In this document: piece by piece, positions 21,901-29,143 of the stretch
How the letters are laid out: the number at the start of each line of letters is the position of its first letter
Numbering within the stretch: position 1 is the first letter of the stretch
Origin: Setoptus koraiensis
Taxonomy: Eukaryota; Arthropoda
Assembly (NCBI GenBank): GCA_048013815.1
Contig: CM106586.1
Coordinates: 14,384,001 to 14,448,000, forward strand
Length of the DNA: 64,000 nt
Reading direction: 5' to 3'
The notes under the pieces: generated by a model
The model's database searches: none
The model's input: the letters and a program-made list of their open reading frames with translations, nothing else
What the model was told of the DNA's origin: nothing
Program-made: the position numbers and the translations under genes

Positions 21901-23362
21901 TTTCATGATGATGGGCATGGTCCATGATGAACAACAATCGGCGACCATACTGGAAAGTGTTATGCAACATAATGAGACACAATTAGACGTGGATCTGGAT
22001 GATGAAGTGCCTGCGTCTATTTTAGCCAACTCCGACAATGATAATGGCAAGCATCATGCGGCCGAGGCGGGCGCTGAAGATGACGACGAAGACGAGGACT
22101 CTATGGAATGGGTGATAATGGAAGAGAAGTACTATTATTTGCAGCCGTTGTTGACATTTTTGGCTTGCGTGCATAGCCTATTTTCATTTTGTATGCTATT
22201 GGCCTATTATCATTTGAAAGTGCCATTGGTTATATTCAAGAGAGAAAAGGAGATAGCGAGAAAGCTGGAATTTGACGGAATTTACATTGCCGAGGAGCCC
22301 GACGACGAGGACTGGTGGAATGGGCATTGGGACAAGTTGGTGATAAGCGCAGAGAGTTTTCCCGTTAATTATTGGGACAAGTTTGTCAAGAAACGAGTAA
22401 GAGAAAAATACAGCCAACAATACGACTACGAATCGTTGTCAAATCTGTTGGGCATGGACAAGACTAGCTCTGTGGGCGGCGGCCAACAAAATTCTGGTAA
22501 ATTGACATCGGGCTCAAATTGGTTTTCGTGGTTCACAAAGGTAGATTGGCGCTACCAATTGTGGAAGGCCGGCGTGACGCTAACTGATCAGTCGTTCCAA
22601 TATCAGCTCCTATACCTGATATTCTCATTGGCCGGGCATGTGAATTATTTTTTCTTTGCCGCTCATCTATTGGACGTTGCAGTTGGCTTCAAGAAATTGC
22701 GCACCATCCTGCAATCTGTCACTCACAATGGTCGCCAATTGCTATTGACCGTTATGTTGCTCACTATAGTGGTCTACATTTACACAGTGATTGCATTTAA
22801 CTTCTTCAGAAAATTCTATGTTCAAGGTGACGATTCGCCCGATCAAAAGTGCCACAGTATGATGACCTGTTTCGTCTATCATCTCTACCAGGGTGTCAGG
22901 GCCGGCGGAGGCATAGGCGACGTGATTGAGGCACCCGACGGTGACGATTATGAAGTGTACAGGATTATATTTGATATTACATTTTTCTTCTTTGTTATAG
23001 TTATACTGTTGGCCATCATTCAGGGTTTGATAATTGATGCCTTTGGTGAGCTTCGTGATCAATTGCTCACCGTGGCCGCCGATATGGAAAGCAATTGTTT
23101 TATATGTGGCATAGGCAAGGACGTATTAGATAAGGTGCCTCGCGGATTTGATACTCATGTACAGAAGGAGCACAATCTAGCTAATTACATGTTCTTTTTG
23201 ATGCATCTTATCAACAAACCCGATACTGACTACACAGGCCAAGAGACTTATGTATGGGAATTATATCAGCGCCGTTGTTGGGATTTCTTTCCAGTGGGTG
23301 AATGTTTCCGTACACAATCAGAGGAAGAGAATGAAGCTGGCAAATCAGCTAAAAAGGATTAA
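3983..23362 (+). CDS. RyR: Ryanodine receptor, complete in a single exon
   Basis: Tetrameric Ca2+-release channel of the ER/sarcoplasmic reticulum, 6,459 residues. Order seen: N-terminal Ins145/MIR region (about 1-640; FIRTDDMVCLQCS, AEGFGNRHCFLE), RIH solenoid (750-945), SPRY1 (967-1188), RyR repeats 1 and 2 (1252-1340, 1375-1466), SPRY2 (1548-1693), SPRY3 (2192-2336), RyR repeats 3 and 4 (3715-3806, 3860-3953), RIH-associated region (5205-5390), two EF-hand-like loops (5397-5454), pore domain from about 5930. The filter GGGIGD is at 6308-6313, the S6 helix at 6329-6361, and the C-terminal Cys/His motif CFICG...HVQKEH follows. The family norm is about 5,000-5,100 residues; the excess is Gln/Ser/Gly/Asn-rich inserts. 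No frameshift, stop or needed intron is visible. The ATG has A at -3 and matches the family N-terminus. Confidence 0.98.
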   Translation: MSENETASEQDDVSFIRTDDMVCLQCSETGERVCLAAEGFGNRHCFLESIANKNYPPEMPSCVFIIEQALSVRALQEMVTAETNDLEAPSNSTNPSSSNTGGSGNGTSGSGGEMTSAGEQLAEGGDLSSSNQQDASTTFSSPLAGKGGANDSGGGGNRTLLYGHAVLLRHLHSSMYLACLSICSSSDKLAFDVGLKEAKQVGESCWWTVHPASKQRSEGEKVRVGDDLILVSVATERYLHYSTNNNMIATQQQQQQQQQQQQQTTTTTTGQSAQQHHQQQQQHQHGPASSHTNNNSNEQQDQQPRLLLPGRNNKVAIVNASFHSTHWSIAPFGTGLSRMKNVGSVFGGQVLRLLHGGDECLTISASQQYSFNQLPGGGATDNIAQQQQQQSGGATGTAVVSQQQAAMAQAGAGAGSGAGAAVPPHNNAQQHQHITVIYEGGAVMNQARSLWRLDLIRTRWSGGFVQYGNALRIRHIITGKYLGVNSQQQLCLLSKSEALIERTAFCLRLTKDDNKSNKGSGDNGEDKDEEVIGVPMIKYGDSSFFIQHIDTQMWISYRTYETKKRGIGRVEEKQAILSAEGKMDDCLEFSRSQEEEAKTARVIRKCDALFNKFIKILDNLQHVASSNANRQQQQQQQQQQQLQQQNQSATTGQQHQQSDSAGQDWHQPSASQLMKKRPSVAAVMAAAAYAGITPAGASSPLLSNMMDTMDHSQASTSSTLDASQRQQQQFAYQREAFQDAMFTSEDQKEMSKCLEDLIDYFAQPEEGCDHEQEQNRLRALRNRQDLFQEEGILNLILDAIDKINLISGQGLLILLLGEESSSSWDNITGYFYQLLAAIIRDNHTNCAQFAQSHRLDWLFSRLSSQQVSEGTGMLDVLHCVLVDSPEALNMLKESHIKVLISLLEKHGRDPKVLSVLCSLCVGNGVAIRSSQNIITNHLLPSRNLLLQTRLVDHVASMRPNIYVAKVDHSAMYHRWYYEVIVDHIELVNNLSPHFRIGWASTKGYCPYPGSGTHWGANGVGDDFYSFSFDGQYLWTAGRPTLVRIPPAATMTKNETINMMNQPQNQYNQYDLYASYNNQQPQSLLEDYANQQQQQVSVSATTAQTSENAQSIVAGLTSTANIDPFKTSPYLRLRKNDVIGCMIDLSVPSMQFTVNGKQIFGFFKNFNVSSGGLFYPVVSFSAKVSCRYLFGGDQGELMFRPPTGYSPLVDALMPDYKVIVEPCFMFGDLGKQIISGPLTTPDSSQQALMDLIFVPQVVDTNEVEMHPSLDTLGDKLAENMHELWSMSRIEDGWIYGEEHDEQSRQHPFLATLSSLPNPAKKYKLDLAKQTLKTILGLGYKISTSIQNSSDGRSKHNSSRVKTYRLPDIPYKQISGYKPAPLDLTGFELTPRMNHLVELLAENIHNIWASEKISLKWTYKRRDIDEDPNSGRSSHLLPYKYVDEDIKMRNRQTAMETVFTILAYGYHIEPLAGTGSLEGRTSTGSQSQDGQNLGPSSVGNSSPLPTALTPGGHHTPSPIPQKSMLDRLSASTPLASSGYEDILSNANSAGFRHYRAEKTYAVHNGKWYYEVEISTIGHIQIGWANLNFQPYVDNLGCDDNSWAFDCHIGRKVHASNYESFGQIACVGDIIGCMLDLNDRTISYSLNGKLMLDSFGNEMAFSSMDLSTPTDHQQSSFVPAISLDVGQRVRLAFGQDVDTLKYFTDYGLQEGYQPFCVNMHRPITLWYNKKEPMFINIDDLDLNEVNIDVNRIPPGSDSPPALKIAYKQFESQERASWEYLRLSLPVTIDAELIDEADKLARLQEIQAHRLRMVYSNLSTTAANRGGTRGAHGDPLVGMRHPARLEQHMLQSGFSMADVKDLQRAYSENQDSASPGTADTATSGGLMHGSSSRQQLKQRSSSADRRQHLTKTKSVDESGSSSRNVSPSLAVPSFGEAQKLMMSNSAAQSGSHLSHGDQHQADQSQLGRSMKPSLSNRRNTGFTLLGGRSSTSLENLANSHNMNRANSPNQFGQINSKNQPARSKSPFKSIFTSIKHKSGIGGHESGFSGSSAQQQLYGRGRAQEVGDTRLTVPKISVQNDQTTMSTGLNRSGSYSNLIGTNTAAQTTGSHQANRKQSANMSSGGDSSGLGIVRRLSRAGLASLSPGGSKSSQAQQQQSLQQSPLTVSNSNTLSFLNTLDLQQLDPITLNMIDEYYYGVRIFPGQDPNYVLCGWVTSNFKHHSLQDPRDVQHTQIVQTTSLMTSQAEICERRDCYVLNAGQLYKELNPEIDGSTNEGEGSSSSRSNRGMIIGCLVDVATGILSFTVDNKMTQYKVNLEPQTRLYPAIFFQATTRDCLQFELSRTNMTLPLSAAILRLTEKHLQPQCPPRLKVQTLRSCSWARVPNVSLKPNAMKLSDIRGWSMLVDDPLSMLAVHIPEENRCVDVLELIEHDKLLRFHSNTLILYGALCAQGNHKVAHIICSHVDQRQSIYAINSDYMPGSLRRGFADLLIALHLEFHAYGRHLTQNEFIVPTTSELNELYRDDYSGRSATMSLTHSFSRIECVSIRADMKMSPIGFDLTLIDPLGGANSIKSLSTPYFPVNILKSLVFQALDEAVLKGNLPIRDLPGGSNENLFVPLLKLADKLLLIGCVDNKELGRLLNLIDPETFDKQLLARVANQRTKQSYSSNLGDVQTIKSSSALTFLSIGANTPSSIWKPTILQQQMSSHVPRKGLLQMKQLDEQVKLVICHILQHLLDIQLRHRIESIIAFSVNLVGQLQQDQRRRYDEIKQSNLPSHVTAKKTREFRCTPKEQMRYILNFKNADDDNQDSCPSSDDLKTRLRGLHSSMMRQIKVILESENEGDDDPTSSGKSDSGDSGIDVMDDRALDRGADASYAKRRIADSQFDYDQIGGQEAQAKKKSGLFSSLRKLRSVIKLVEKAMSPGADFGDMIDLDSDMMHLGQTGLIAMSHQAEIKFVKQIVRTMIKWAQESTIESKQLIRQMFHLLLRCYNGVGELIEALNNSYVIGEKSKNDVVELLQVLGKVRALLAVQMGPSEEEVMRDCLWTLVNNVVFFQHPDLIRILRVHENVMHVMMNTLSKRSRAAQSAVSSAVAPDNQQHQRQQRVQSVSGPIVNVLGATATLEVNEDDQQDDISKMVVSCCRFLCFFCRSSAKNQKAMFEHLGFLLENSNILLSRPSLRGSTPLDVAYSSLMENHELVLALRESYLEKIAIYLSRCGLQSNQELMDKGYPDVGWDPVEGERYLDFLRFCVWVNGESVEENSNLVIRLLIRRPECLGPALRGEGPGLLAAIKEAIAMSDSIQSERRETSIMNAAHTAQAQTTGDDVGQDGNQDDEDYINLGSAILNFYCALVDLLGRCAPELSTIAQGKHESIRARSILKSLVPLQDLKGAISLKFSLVNPQYASNQDQAILSFSSSFMPNHKQSLVLFLERVYGIENQETFFSLLEEGFLPDMRAATMLERCVASGVSASDATNHFASESAQAKGDTSGGDDNDDSPENEMTLALNRYLGNSAIPLLIKESHYFKNAQNYANLMEPTLHTVYRLSKVKILTKGQRESVSDFLVALTREMQPSQLLKLLRKLTVDVSVLNESTTVALRLLTLHYERCSKYYGYSGSAQASASGVYGTASEEERRLTMVLFTNIFDSLSRMDYDPELFENALPCLNAIACALPPDYTLTQSKDSDGQTGGGKLGSGFSANTSQSHSQAQQAASNSGAMSVGPYIPDPVDTRHVQLNNDLRQLAQRFSEHFHDAWASRKFDRDWSYGESYNWDHKTHPRLRPYSLLTHREKERYIEPIEEALKALLSMGWNIDRQQEQQASNSSNSSQQQQQQLHSSASSSTLSRSLSLRANDNTSSSTQQQQELIQNYNPQPVDTSNLSLTRELQNLAERSSENAHDLWAKKIIEDNELKQRNSSNSPIFLLHPQMVPYDLLTDKEKRKNRMRSQELLKFMLFEGYKIYKLDEQQQHQLQQQQYQRGRINSRAGSEYNYNLLEGQQTQASKRRRFAYSILEKLISYTDTVIVKLELLKPSSNFSRRSSFKQSDRDVKFFSKVVLPLIERYFTAHREFFLVYNGIASQSGGPSSGGAASGVTGGPAGSSPSNVSPTNVGAVKDSANAETAVNEAIPSARGGGCASISEKEMLATLFCKLASILRNKLSVIGPDAKILVRCLQVLTRATDGRSLSEQSPDFVKTSMLTFFSKTAQDLTQCVSNLQMKRYNYVRGTTMRTSTSLYYIHLCVLPTLTALFDHLATSEFGRYLLLDDIQIACHKILFSLYTLGTKISLAGDHSYSQRELERHRPAYGNCLAAFASAFPIAFLEMELSRFNRYSCNNSKIHRSMVDTPAATLSPARAASGSETGQKLSSSGLASSEPVAGPQSNVSAQMLPKFAELMSLINKFVTSGKLPRSNITARSSTSGVPGGQSGLSSNSKGGQSALLVDNDAAIVDVVVPMLCSYLPFWYFQGPESQSASSLVGAGSGSTNVCSNHLNDLAKNVIDLIKRQVGIDDGIGSNWMVTIAAHASQIIVDTREDPLLTESILPLSTKITQRAEAIYHREELMRGYLKSAAEDTTAIEEKIQEEFHVLVRDIYAFYPLLIKYADYKRSKWLKQRTSGAQASAYIDSAGNSDGEMHQINANEPMDTGDGRRNSRNGGPEQLLFQHVATIFDIWSNSQYFRREEQNFISQHEIDNMALIMPSSNRPGRIFFQKSDPLQIQNTNKRKNKRRASEKKDRDKEIASSLLVVALKRLLPVGMSLFAGRERELVQHTKERFLKKEPYSSIYDFVKIQLILPNQVDPSDEFCWQHYLYSRLGGLESSGPNQTASGMALKAGPDSHKSLSLANQSSSNSYGDGSDYDSLPSGGPDDRVIGRIIDMARVFYGLHIIDHPNLQQKASRRSCVSTQRRRVVIACFRMTSLHSLPKHRAINTFLKSYCETWLVEENYGQEKLIEDLTHTFEQAEQKKVNEEIVEYRHDPLNQLITTLSRQATTEHGGSSASGRAGNNGVDQLYMQFADIFRASCGGDEEEDDDGQGDESGGSGGGGGSGGTTDDAGNGADGDEDDNPRENGSDAAASTLSIHEQEIEKQRLLFQQSRLADRGVAEMILLYISAYSRYQSGAGSGGASNSNQHRTPEILNTLKLGISILRGGNTEVQRRMLKHLKDKKDVGFFISIQSLMNSCSVLDLDAFERNQKAEALGVRSEGTASEKNMHDAELTCKLFRFFQLLCEGHNLEFQNYLRTQAGNTTTVNVVISTVDYLLRLQESIMDFYWHYSSKDVIDPSGTENFIKAITIAKQVFNTLTESIQGPCSQNQQALAHSRLWHAVGGFLFLFAHMQDKLSRNSSQLGLLIELLDLQKEMVIMMLSMLEGNVVNGTIGKQMLDLLVEASANVEIILKFFDMFLKLPRLTSSANFQEYDKTGSGWISAPDLKKAMEQHKIYTPEETQYLLSCCEPNHDGMIDYREFIDRFHQPVKDIGFNLAVLLTNLAEHMTNEPRLQRFLETASTVLNYFEPYLGRIEIMGSSKRIERVYFEIKESTINQWGKPQIQESKRAFFYSIVTEGDGKEKLEAFVNFCEDTIFEMQHASNILGEEEEEAPTKAKEYPFAGGSTAPVDAANSVGGGSKEGSIGRTCWSLFKNGVILLFTFIINILSQLQPSRIRRRYYMLRSMTYAQLLAGFFKLLFRMMAFCVRSSFYSTYATLRFIFHIMVNDSTVVNNSPIQDQQSGRYGQLRKPHTDYSGQIAGQQRAMASAGASAGTSSTMMGLGGYDNDTNLKGGATVNGSSGPATLDQISTDGTFRREIITEPTVMKVSATEVTQTTTGHLAASQQVGISSMASGVAGEDGELAMQAGQVPVSLDINRNKQQEAEASSSGGSYMDILLSKPVPTSGQLVDESQMLEYMNSNQSPIITNGDVTPGDATNGARGPTFIRASQLFCYNQKIISFLARNFYRIKLLALVTAFVINFILLFYKVSTSSVPWQDNGGLATDSDFMMMGMVHDEQQSATILESVMQHNETQLDVDLDDEVPASILANSDNDNGKHHAAEAGAEDDDEDEDSMEWVIMEEKYYYLQPLLTFLACVHSLFSFCMLLAYYHLKVPLVIFKREKEIARKLEFDGIYIAEEPDDEDWWNGHWDKLVISAESFPVNYWDKFVKKRVREKYSQQYDYESLSNLLGMDKTSSVGGGQQNSGKLTSGSNWFSWFTKVDWRYQLWKAGVTLTDQSFQYQLLYLIFSLAGHVNYFFFAAHLLDVAVGFKKLRTILQSVTHNGRQLLLTVMLLTIVVYIYTVIAFNFFRKFYVQGDDSPDQKCHSMMTCFVYHLYQGVRAGGGIGDVIEAPDGDDYEVYRIIFDITFFFFVIVILLAIIQGLIIDAFGELRDQLLTVAADMESNCFICGIGKDVLDKVPRGFDTHVQKEHNLANYMFFLMHLINKPDTDYTGQETYVWELYQRRCWDFFPVGECFRTQSEEENEAGKSAKKD

Positions 23363-23455
23363 AACAACAATTATAGAACAAAGCAATCAAGTAATGAATA
23401 TTCTGATTATAATAATCATGATTCTAGTTGTATAAAATATAAATAATATAGTTGT

Positions 23456-23461
23456 AATAAA
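23456..23461 (+). terminator. RyR polyadenylation signal (AATAAA)
   Basis: An AATAAA hexamer 94 bases after the RyR stop, in AT-rich sequence, implying a very short 3' UTR. Confidence 0.6.
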
Positions 23462-24423
23462 GAGCATACATGTAGCATGCTGTGGTTTTCAAACAGACAA
23501 TATTCAGCCGTATATTTTTCATACGATATGAGCGTGATCTCGTCATATCGTGCTCGTGTTCTGCTGGATTGGATTGCTTCAAGGCAAACAAGTGCCACAT
23601 ATAATCTAGTGGTATTCAGAGACACAGTCTCTGTTGATGTCGAGAAATGATGAACGTGAAAGAGAAATAAAAAGTGGCTATGAAGCTCGCCAGAAAGAAA
23701 TAAATCCAAGTTCGCACATTATGTAATCATGAGCACCTTGGAATGCCACGGGGTTTCGGATGTCGCCGACGGGTTGATCTGCGAATCGCGTGCGTGAAAC
23801 AATTAGTGACGACCAAAGCACGTGAATTATTGGCGTTTAAATTATTAATGACATTGAGCAAGCAATTTAATAACCGGTTGACTGCTGGATCGAGCCACCG
23901 GAGTATAGATGTCGCCTAAGTGCCTATTGGCCGCATCTGTTCGTGATTACAACTAGAGATTTTCTATCTGACAATCTATTATTTATATTAGTGTTATCCG
24001 CAACTAGGAATGGCAGTTGGTATTTATATTGTGTTCACTGGCTAGACAAAAAACGAGAAATATAAAAAGCGTTAACTGCTGTGTGTCTTATGAAAACAAC
24101 GACGCGTTGTACAATTGAAATATTTGTCGCTCGGATTTAATGCAAAATCGAGTAAACTCTAGATTCTGAGACTAGCGAGTAAAACTATGCAAATACGAAG
24201 CACTTGTTCCATTCAGAAGCGTCGTCATCTCGCTCAGTTGTTGCCTTTTGCTAGCGAAGTTGCTGCAAAAATTGCAATATACACAAAGAACTGTCTGTTA
24301 CATACGCTATTTAAATGAGGACTATTTATAGATCAATCCATCTATTCCAATTGAGAACTCTCTTCCTTTCTCTCGCGTCGCGCCACATTCTAATATTAAT
24401 AATATAATGCCCCAATAATAATA

Positions 24424-24463
24424 CACACACACACGCACATATATATATATATATATATATATA
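24424..24463. repeat. (CA)n/(AT)n compound microsatellite
   Basis: A CA run passes directly into about 12 AT units. Confidence 0.95.
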
Positions 24464-27400
24464 AATAATATGATAGTGACTTGAGATTGAATCCTTCATC
24501 CCTTTGAGTATGTCATGCGATACTGTTATATTGCCGTTGAGTGCTGCTTCGTTTCGCTAGCTAGCTCGGCGCACACCAGAGCCAGCAGCCAGTCTGAATG
24601 CTGTAGTGTAAGCAATCACCGTTAGCAGCGGCAGCGTTTATTAGCAGTATGGTAAAAATGTGTTAGTAATTAGTTTAAATTGACAAGTGAATGTTACAAC
24701 TCAACATTGATGTGCAGTAAATTAAACATGGCGAAAAAGGGCCACCATGTCGACATCAATCTGGAGGTACTCGGCTCTCGAACGATGAGATATGATTAAC
24801 TGGGCTCCTTTGCGCCCATACACAGAAATCTTCTCTGTCTCTCTGACAGGATTGAGATTTGTTGGCTTACTTTTGTCGATACACTGGCATGCATGAGTGG
24901 CGTTTGTGTTTGTGCATTAACAATTAAGGTCGACAGCTATGTTGGTAATAAATAAACTACTACATGATCTCTTATTTTGTATGAGCACATGAGTTTAAGT
25001 TGTAAAAATAGTGAGATTCTCGGAATTTTTGCGCTCGATTGTCTGTTGTGGGCAAAAAGGATAAATATAGCTAGCGAGTCCATTGACTCTTGTTTCTCGA
25101 TTGGCCCCACTGCTGCAGCGACGATACACGCCGCATGGCGATGCCAACAGACTACATTGGCCGCATAAAAGACAATTTGAATTCACTTTTAGTATTGTTC
25201 GTCGATGCTCCAGTTTGTGCCCGATGTCTGTGTGTGTCGGTGCACGAACTTACATAATAATGTAAACCGTAATGATGTATACAGTTATCCGGTCGCGTTG
25301 GGCCGAGCTCCGGCGAGAGATCCGCCAACCAGTTCATTGGCATGCACAACATGAGCCGGATATTCTCAAATTGAGACACCAACCGACAGCGCCGATCGAC
25401 TCAATGCGCACGTCCCAGCGTAACAGGTATCGGCAATACTCTCGGCCCGATACTTTACTGATGACAAAATGACGTTTCTACGCCCCACCAGTGAGCTACT
25501 GGCACAAAATGACGTGATCCCGTGATACGCATGTGAGGCATGTAGACGATGGCAGATGGGCTGGGGCGTCGTTGACATGGTCGCAAAAGAGAGTGTTGTC
25601 GCTGTTGTTGTTGGTGTCTCGCAACAACAACAACAACAATAATAATAAGATTATTCGGATTGGCATAATCAATCTAACTTGATGAATGATGCACACGAAC
25701 GTTTGCGCAATTAGAAAATTTTTGTCACGATACACAAACAGTGACTTAATGAAAGCGAGCGAACAATTTCGTCGTATAACCCAATGTAATTTGCTGAATT
25801 AAACAGTTGTTATAGTGGCAAACTGGCATTTGCTCGTATTTATTTAAAGAGCAGCCATGGATACCACCGCAACAGTGACAGCAGTGACTTTGGCTGCTGC
25901 CTGCGAATGGCGTGTCGCTTGCCACTTTTGCGTATTGAGCCAACACGTAATTATATATTCAAAATGTATTCCACGAATTTGTTGAATGTGAATATAATTT
26001 TGCTGTTGTGATGCCGCTTGCATGACGCGCATTCACAAAATTAGTAACTGGTAGTGTAGTGAGGCTCTCTGAAATAGATCATTCCATTGTTGGATGTGAG
26101 GTCTGCAGATGCGAGCATCGCTGGCGCGTTTTTAACTGTCTCACTCCAGTGTTGGCTGTTTAGCTGTGGCTGACAGTGTGTTGTGGTGTGCTGGTAGAGA
26201 TGAAGGGTACAAGTACAAGTTTTGTTTGTATCTATTACTGTCATATATGTCGTTAATGGTTCATTGTCATGAACAGCAACGACAACAGCGCCAACAGCGT
26301 CGACGAGAGCTGAGCCTCGCTGAGCCGAGCCTAGCCCAGCTAGCGAACTGAGCCGAATTAGACAGGGGAATCCATGTTGAGAGCAGCGACAATTGTCAAT
26401 TGTGTGTAGCATTGAGCGCAATCATGAGACCATGGCGGAAATGACACACACACACACACACAGCTAACTAGATCCTGAGTTAGTTAGTGAGGCGAAAGTC
26501 GCGACTTATGAGTTGCCAGAACAATAAATATGTATTCAATGATGAGGAAGAGCAAACATTGTCAAGTTTGACAAGACCCGCAGTTTGGGGCACAAAGAAC
26601 GCACTGGCACTGGCACTAAATGAACGATGGTGGTAAACATGTCAGAGGCCCGAGTGTGGCATTGAATTCTTGCCGAATTCCTTGCCGCGTAGAGGGGGTG
26701 GGGGCTGGAAGCGTTGCATGTTAGGCGTCTGTCGGGGGCATCATCTAAGTGTCTGTCAATGCCTGACCAACGTTAATTAATTAAGTGATTGAACGAGTGC
26801 CCGTTGTTCGATGATGATTGATTGGTCCGCAACTCGTGCGTGCAGTGCACAAGTATAGCAAATGAATGACGTTACCGTAGGCGTAGAGGTACCGAGATTT
26901 GGATGAGTCAATCAGTTTTGCAGCGCGCGTGGATACTGTGCAACGGCGCCAATTGATCAGCTTGAATAGATCATCAGCGCTTGGCTCATATTTGCAAATT
27001 GCAACACTTTTCCAGCCAGCCAATATCACCGCAAGCGATGCATGAAGAGGCAAGGCAATGTTGGCGAACAACAAATTCTGCCATTATTGTCGCAATGTTA
27101 CCGTTTGTATTAATATAAATTGTACATTGTTGTTCGTTGGCCTTTGCGTAACGCACTCGCACTCTGCACTTGTCTCGACGTTGAGTCACGAGACGGAGAT
27201 GACAGCAACAATATTTACAATAAAATGATATGATCACGATGATAGACACGAAGTGTGTCTAGTGACTTGTGTGTGCGACTATATGCGACCACGACTCCGA
27301 CTCCGACGACGACAACGAATTTCGCCTGAGCTCACACCAAATAGCTCACAACGGCTTGCGAGCGATTCGGCGAGCGACAAAGAATCGAGAAGTGAGCGGG

Positions 27401-28980
27401 TGGCGGCGCAAACATGCAAATAGCAGCGGCGGCGGCAGCGGCAGCAGCATCTCGGTTGCATGTTTCAAACGGATTGCATCAGCTGAGCAAATAATAATGA
27501 TCGTTTTTGGCGTCGAAACAACAACAACGCCAACAACAGCCGACAACGGGAGCACATAATACTGATTAACACTTTGTTGCCGCCGAACGATGCCGTGTCT
27601 GGCGTGTCGCAATTGTTGTTGATGCTGTTGCTGTTGTTGTTGTCGTTGCAGAAATATCACAGAATTATCACTGCATGCAAACCAGTTGCGAGCCAGCTGG
27701 CTGGAACGAGACACTGCAAAGCGAGCGAGCGAGCGGGCGACCAACAAAGTTTGCAAAGTCTAAAAAACTTGCGCTTGCCACCATTACGTAGCTTGACTGT
27801 AGAAAACAGAATTATATATCGCACAATTATATTGTGCTCGCCTTATGTGTTGTGTCGAGTGTGCGCCAGTGTGGCAAGCTAGCTGTGGCAAGCCAACAGC
27901 CGGAGAGTATTGCGTTCAAGGCGACTAGGCCCATGTGCTGGTGGGACCCCTTTGCTGTGGCGTATGTCTGTTGAGTGTGTCGGCGCTCGGCAAACGAGTG
28001 AAAGGACCTTCAAAATGTGACGTAATCAGGGTACATTGAGTTATTATTTTGTTTGTTTGTCTCGTTGTTGGTGGCACCACTCCACTACACAGCACTTACG
28101 CTTGCTTTGTTGGAGTTGCAAGTTGGCTGTCGTGCGCAATCTCAAAACTGGAGCACTCACTTGCTTGCTTTGTGCAAGGCAAAAGAGCAAGAGAGGAGCT
28201 CAAGACGGATAATATCTCTCGCTGCCGGCGTAAATGAGATACTGCTATGGGATTATATGGATGCATATGCAAAAGAACTGTTGCGCTAAAATGGGCCAAG
28301 CCGGCCCGCCCCCGTCCGCCGCAGGCATGACATAATTCCTCGGCCACTCTTTCTATGGATCATTCCCAATTTTCTCGCAACTGAAAAGTTGTAAAGTTTC
28401 TTTCGTTAGTCCCACTATATCTATGGGTATAAATACATTTTCGCTTGCGCACTCTACTACACAGTACGCCAACACGGCTTACTTGTTCGTGGTGCGCAAT
28501 GGCTTGTGTTCGCCGCTCGTCATTGCGCCGCTGCTTTCGATTGATTTACAATCCGCCAATACAGTATCGGCGATACTTGCATAATGGCGCAATGCAACAA
28601 TGATTGCCTAACAATATTTGTTTATTATTGCCAATGGGCTGCAAAATCGATAAAGGTCGACCTTTGGGGCTTTTCAATAACAACGATAATATCATAATTT
28701 TCAATAATCGAACCATCGGCAGCCATTTGTCGCAATGTGATTTACTGATGATTGGCACGGTGATTCACGTTTGTAGACAACAGATTGTAGTGCCATTCGC
28801 ATCCACGGCAAGCTCGAGCAACGCGCCAATGCGAACGGTCTTGAAAAAGCCCGCATGCTTCGTAGGCCACACAGCTAGCCAACGACTGACAACGCAGTTG
28901 TGAGACTATTCGATGCGCCATGCGGCGCGCCTGGGCCAGACATCTCAATTCGGCTGTTCGGCGTGCAACTTGAGCCGCAC

Positions 28981-29034
28981 GCATATTCACATACACGCAT
29001 ATTCACATACACGCATATTCACATACACGCATAT
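28981..29034. repeat. 16-nt tandem repeat, three copies
   Basis: The unit GCATATTCACATACAC occurs three times without error at 28981-29028, followed by a partial copy. Confidence 0.95.
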
Positions 29035-29100
29035 GCCGCGTATAATATGCGTGCGGCTCGCACCTCGCTCGCGCATCTCGCTCGGTCGTCTCATTCGGCC

Positions 29101-29143
29101 GTCTCACAGTGAGACTCTCACTGACGACTCGTCAGTGACGAGT
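29101..29143. repeat. Overlapping one-base-spacer palindromes
   Basis: Three perfect palindromes with a single central base lie together: 29101-29115 (7-bp arms, GTCTCAC), 29118-29138 (10-bp arms, TCACTGACGA) and 29127-29143 (8-bp arms, ACTCGTCA). The last two overlap and are mutually exclusive as hairpins. Confidence 0.85.

Noticed and set aside
27346..27756. 136-codon minus-strand frame with Gln run
   Set aside because: It begins at TTG, its residues come from CAA/TTG microsatellites, and no domain is visible.
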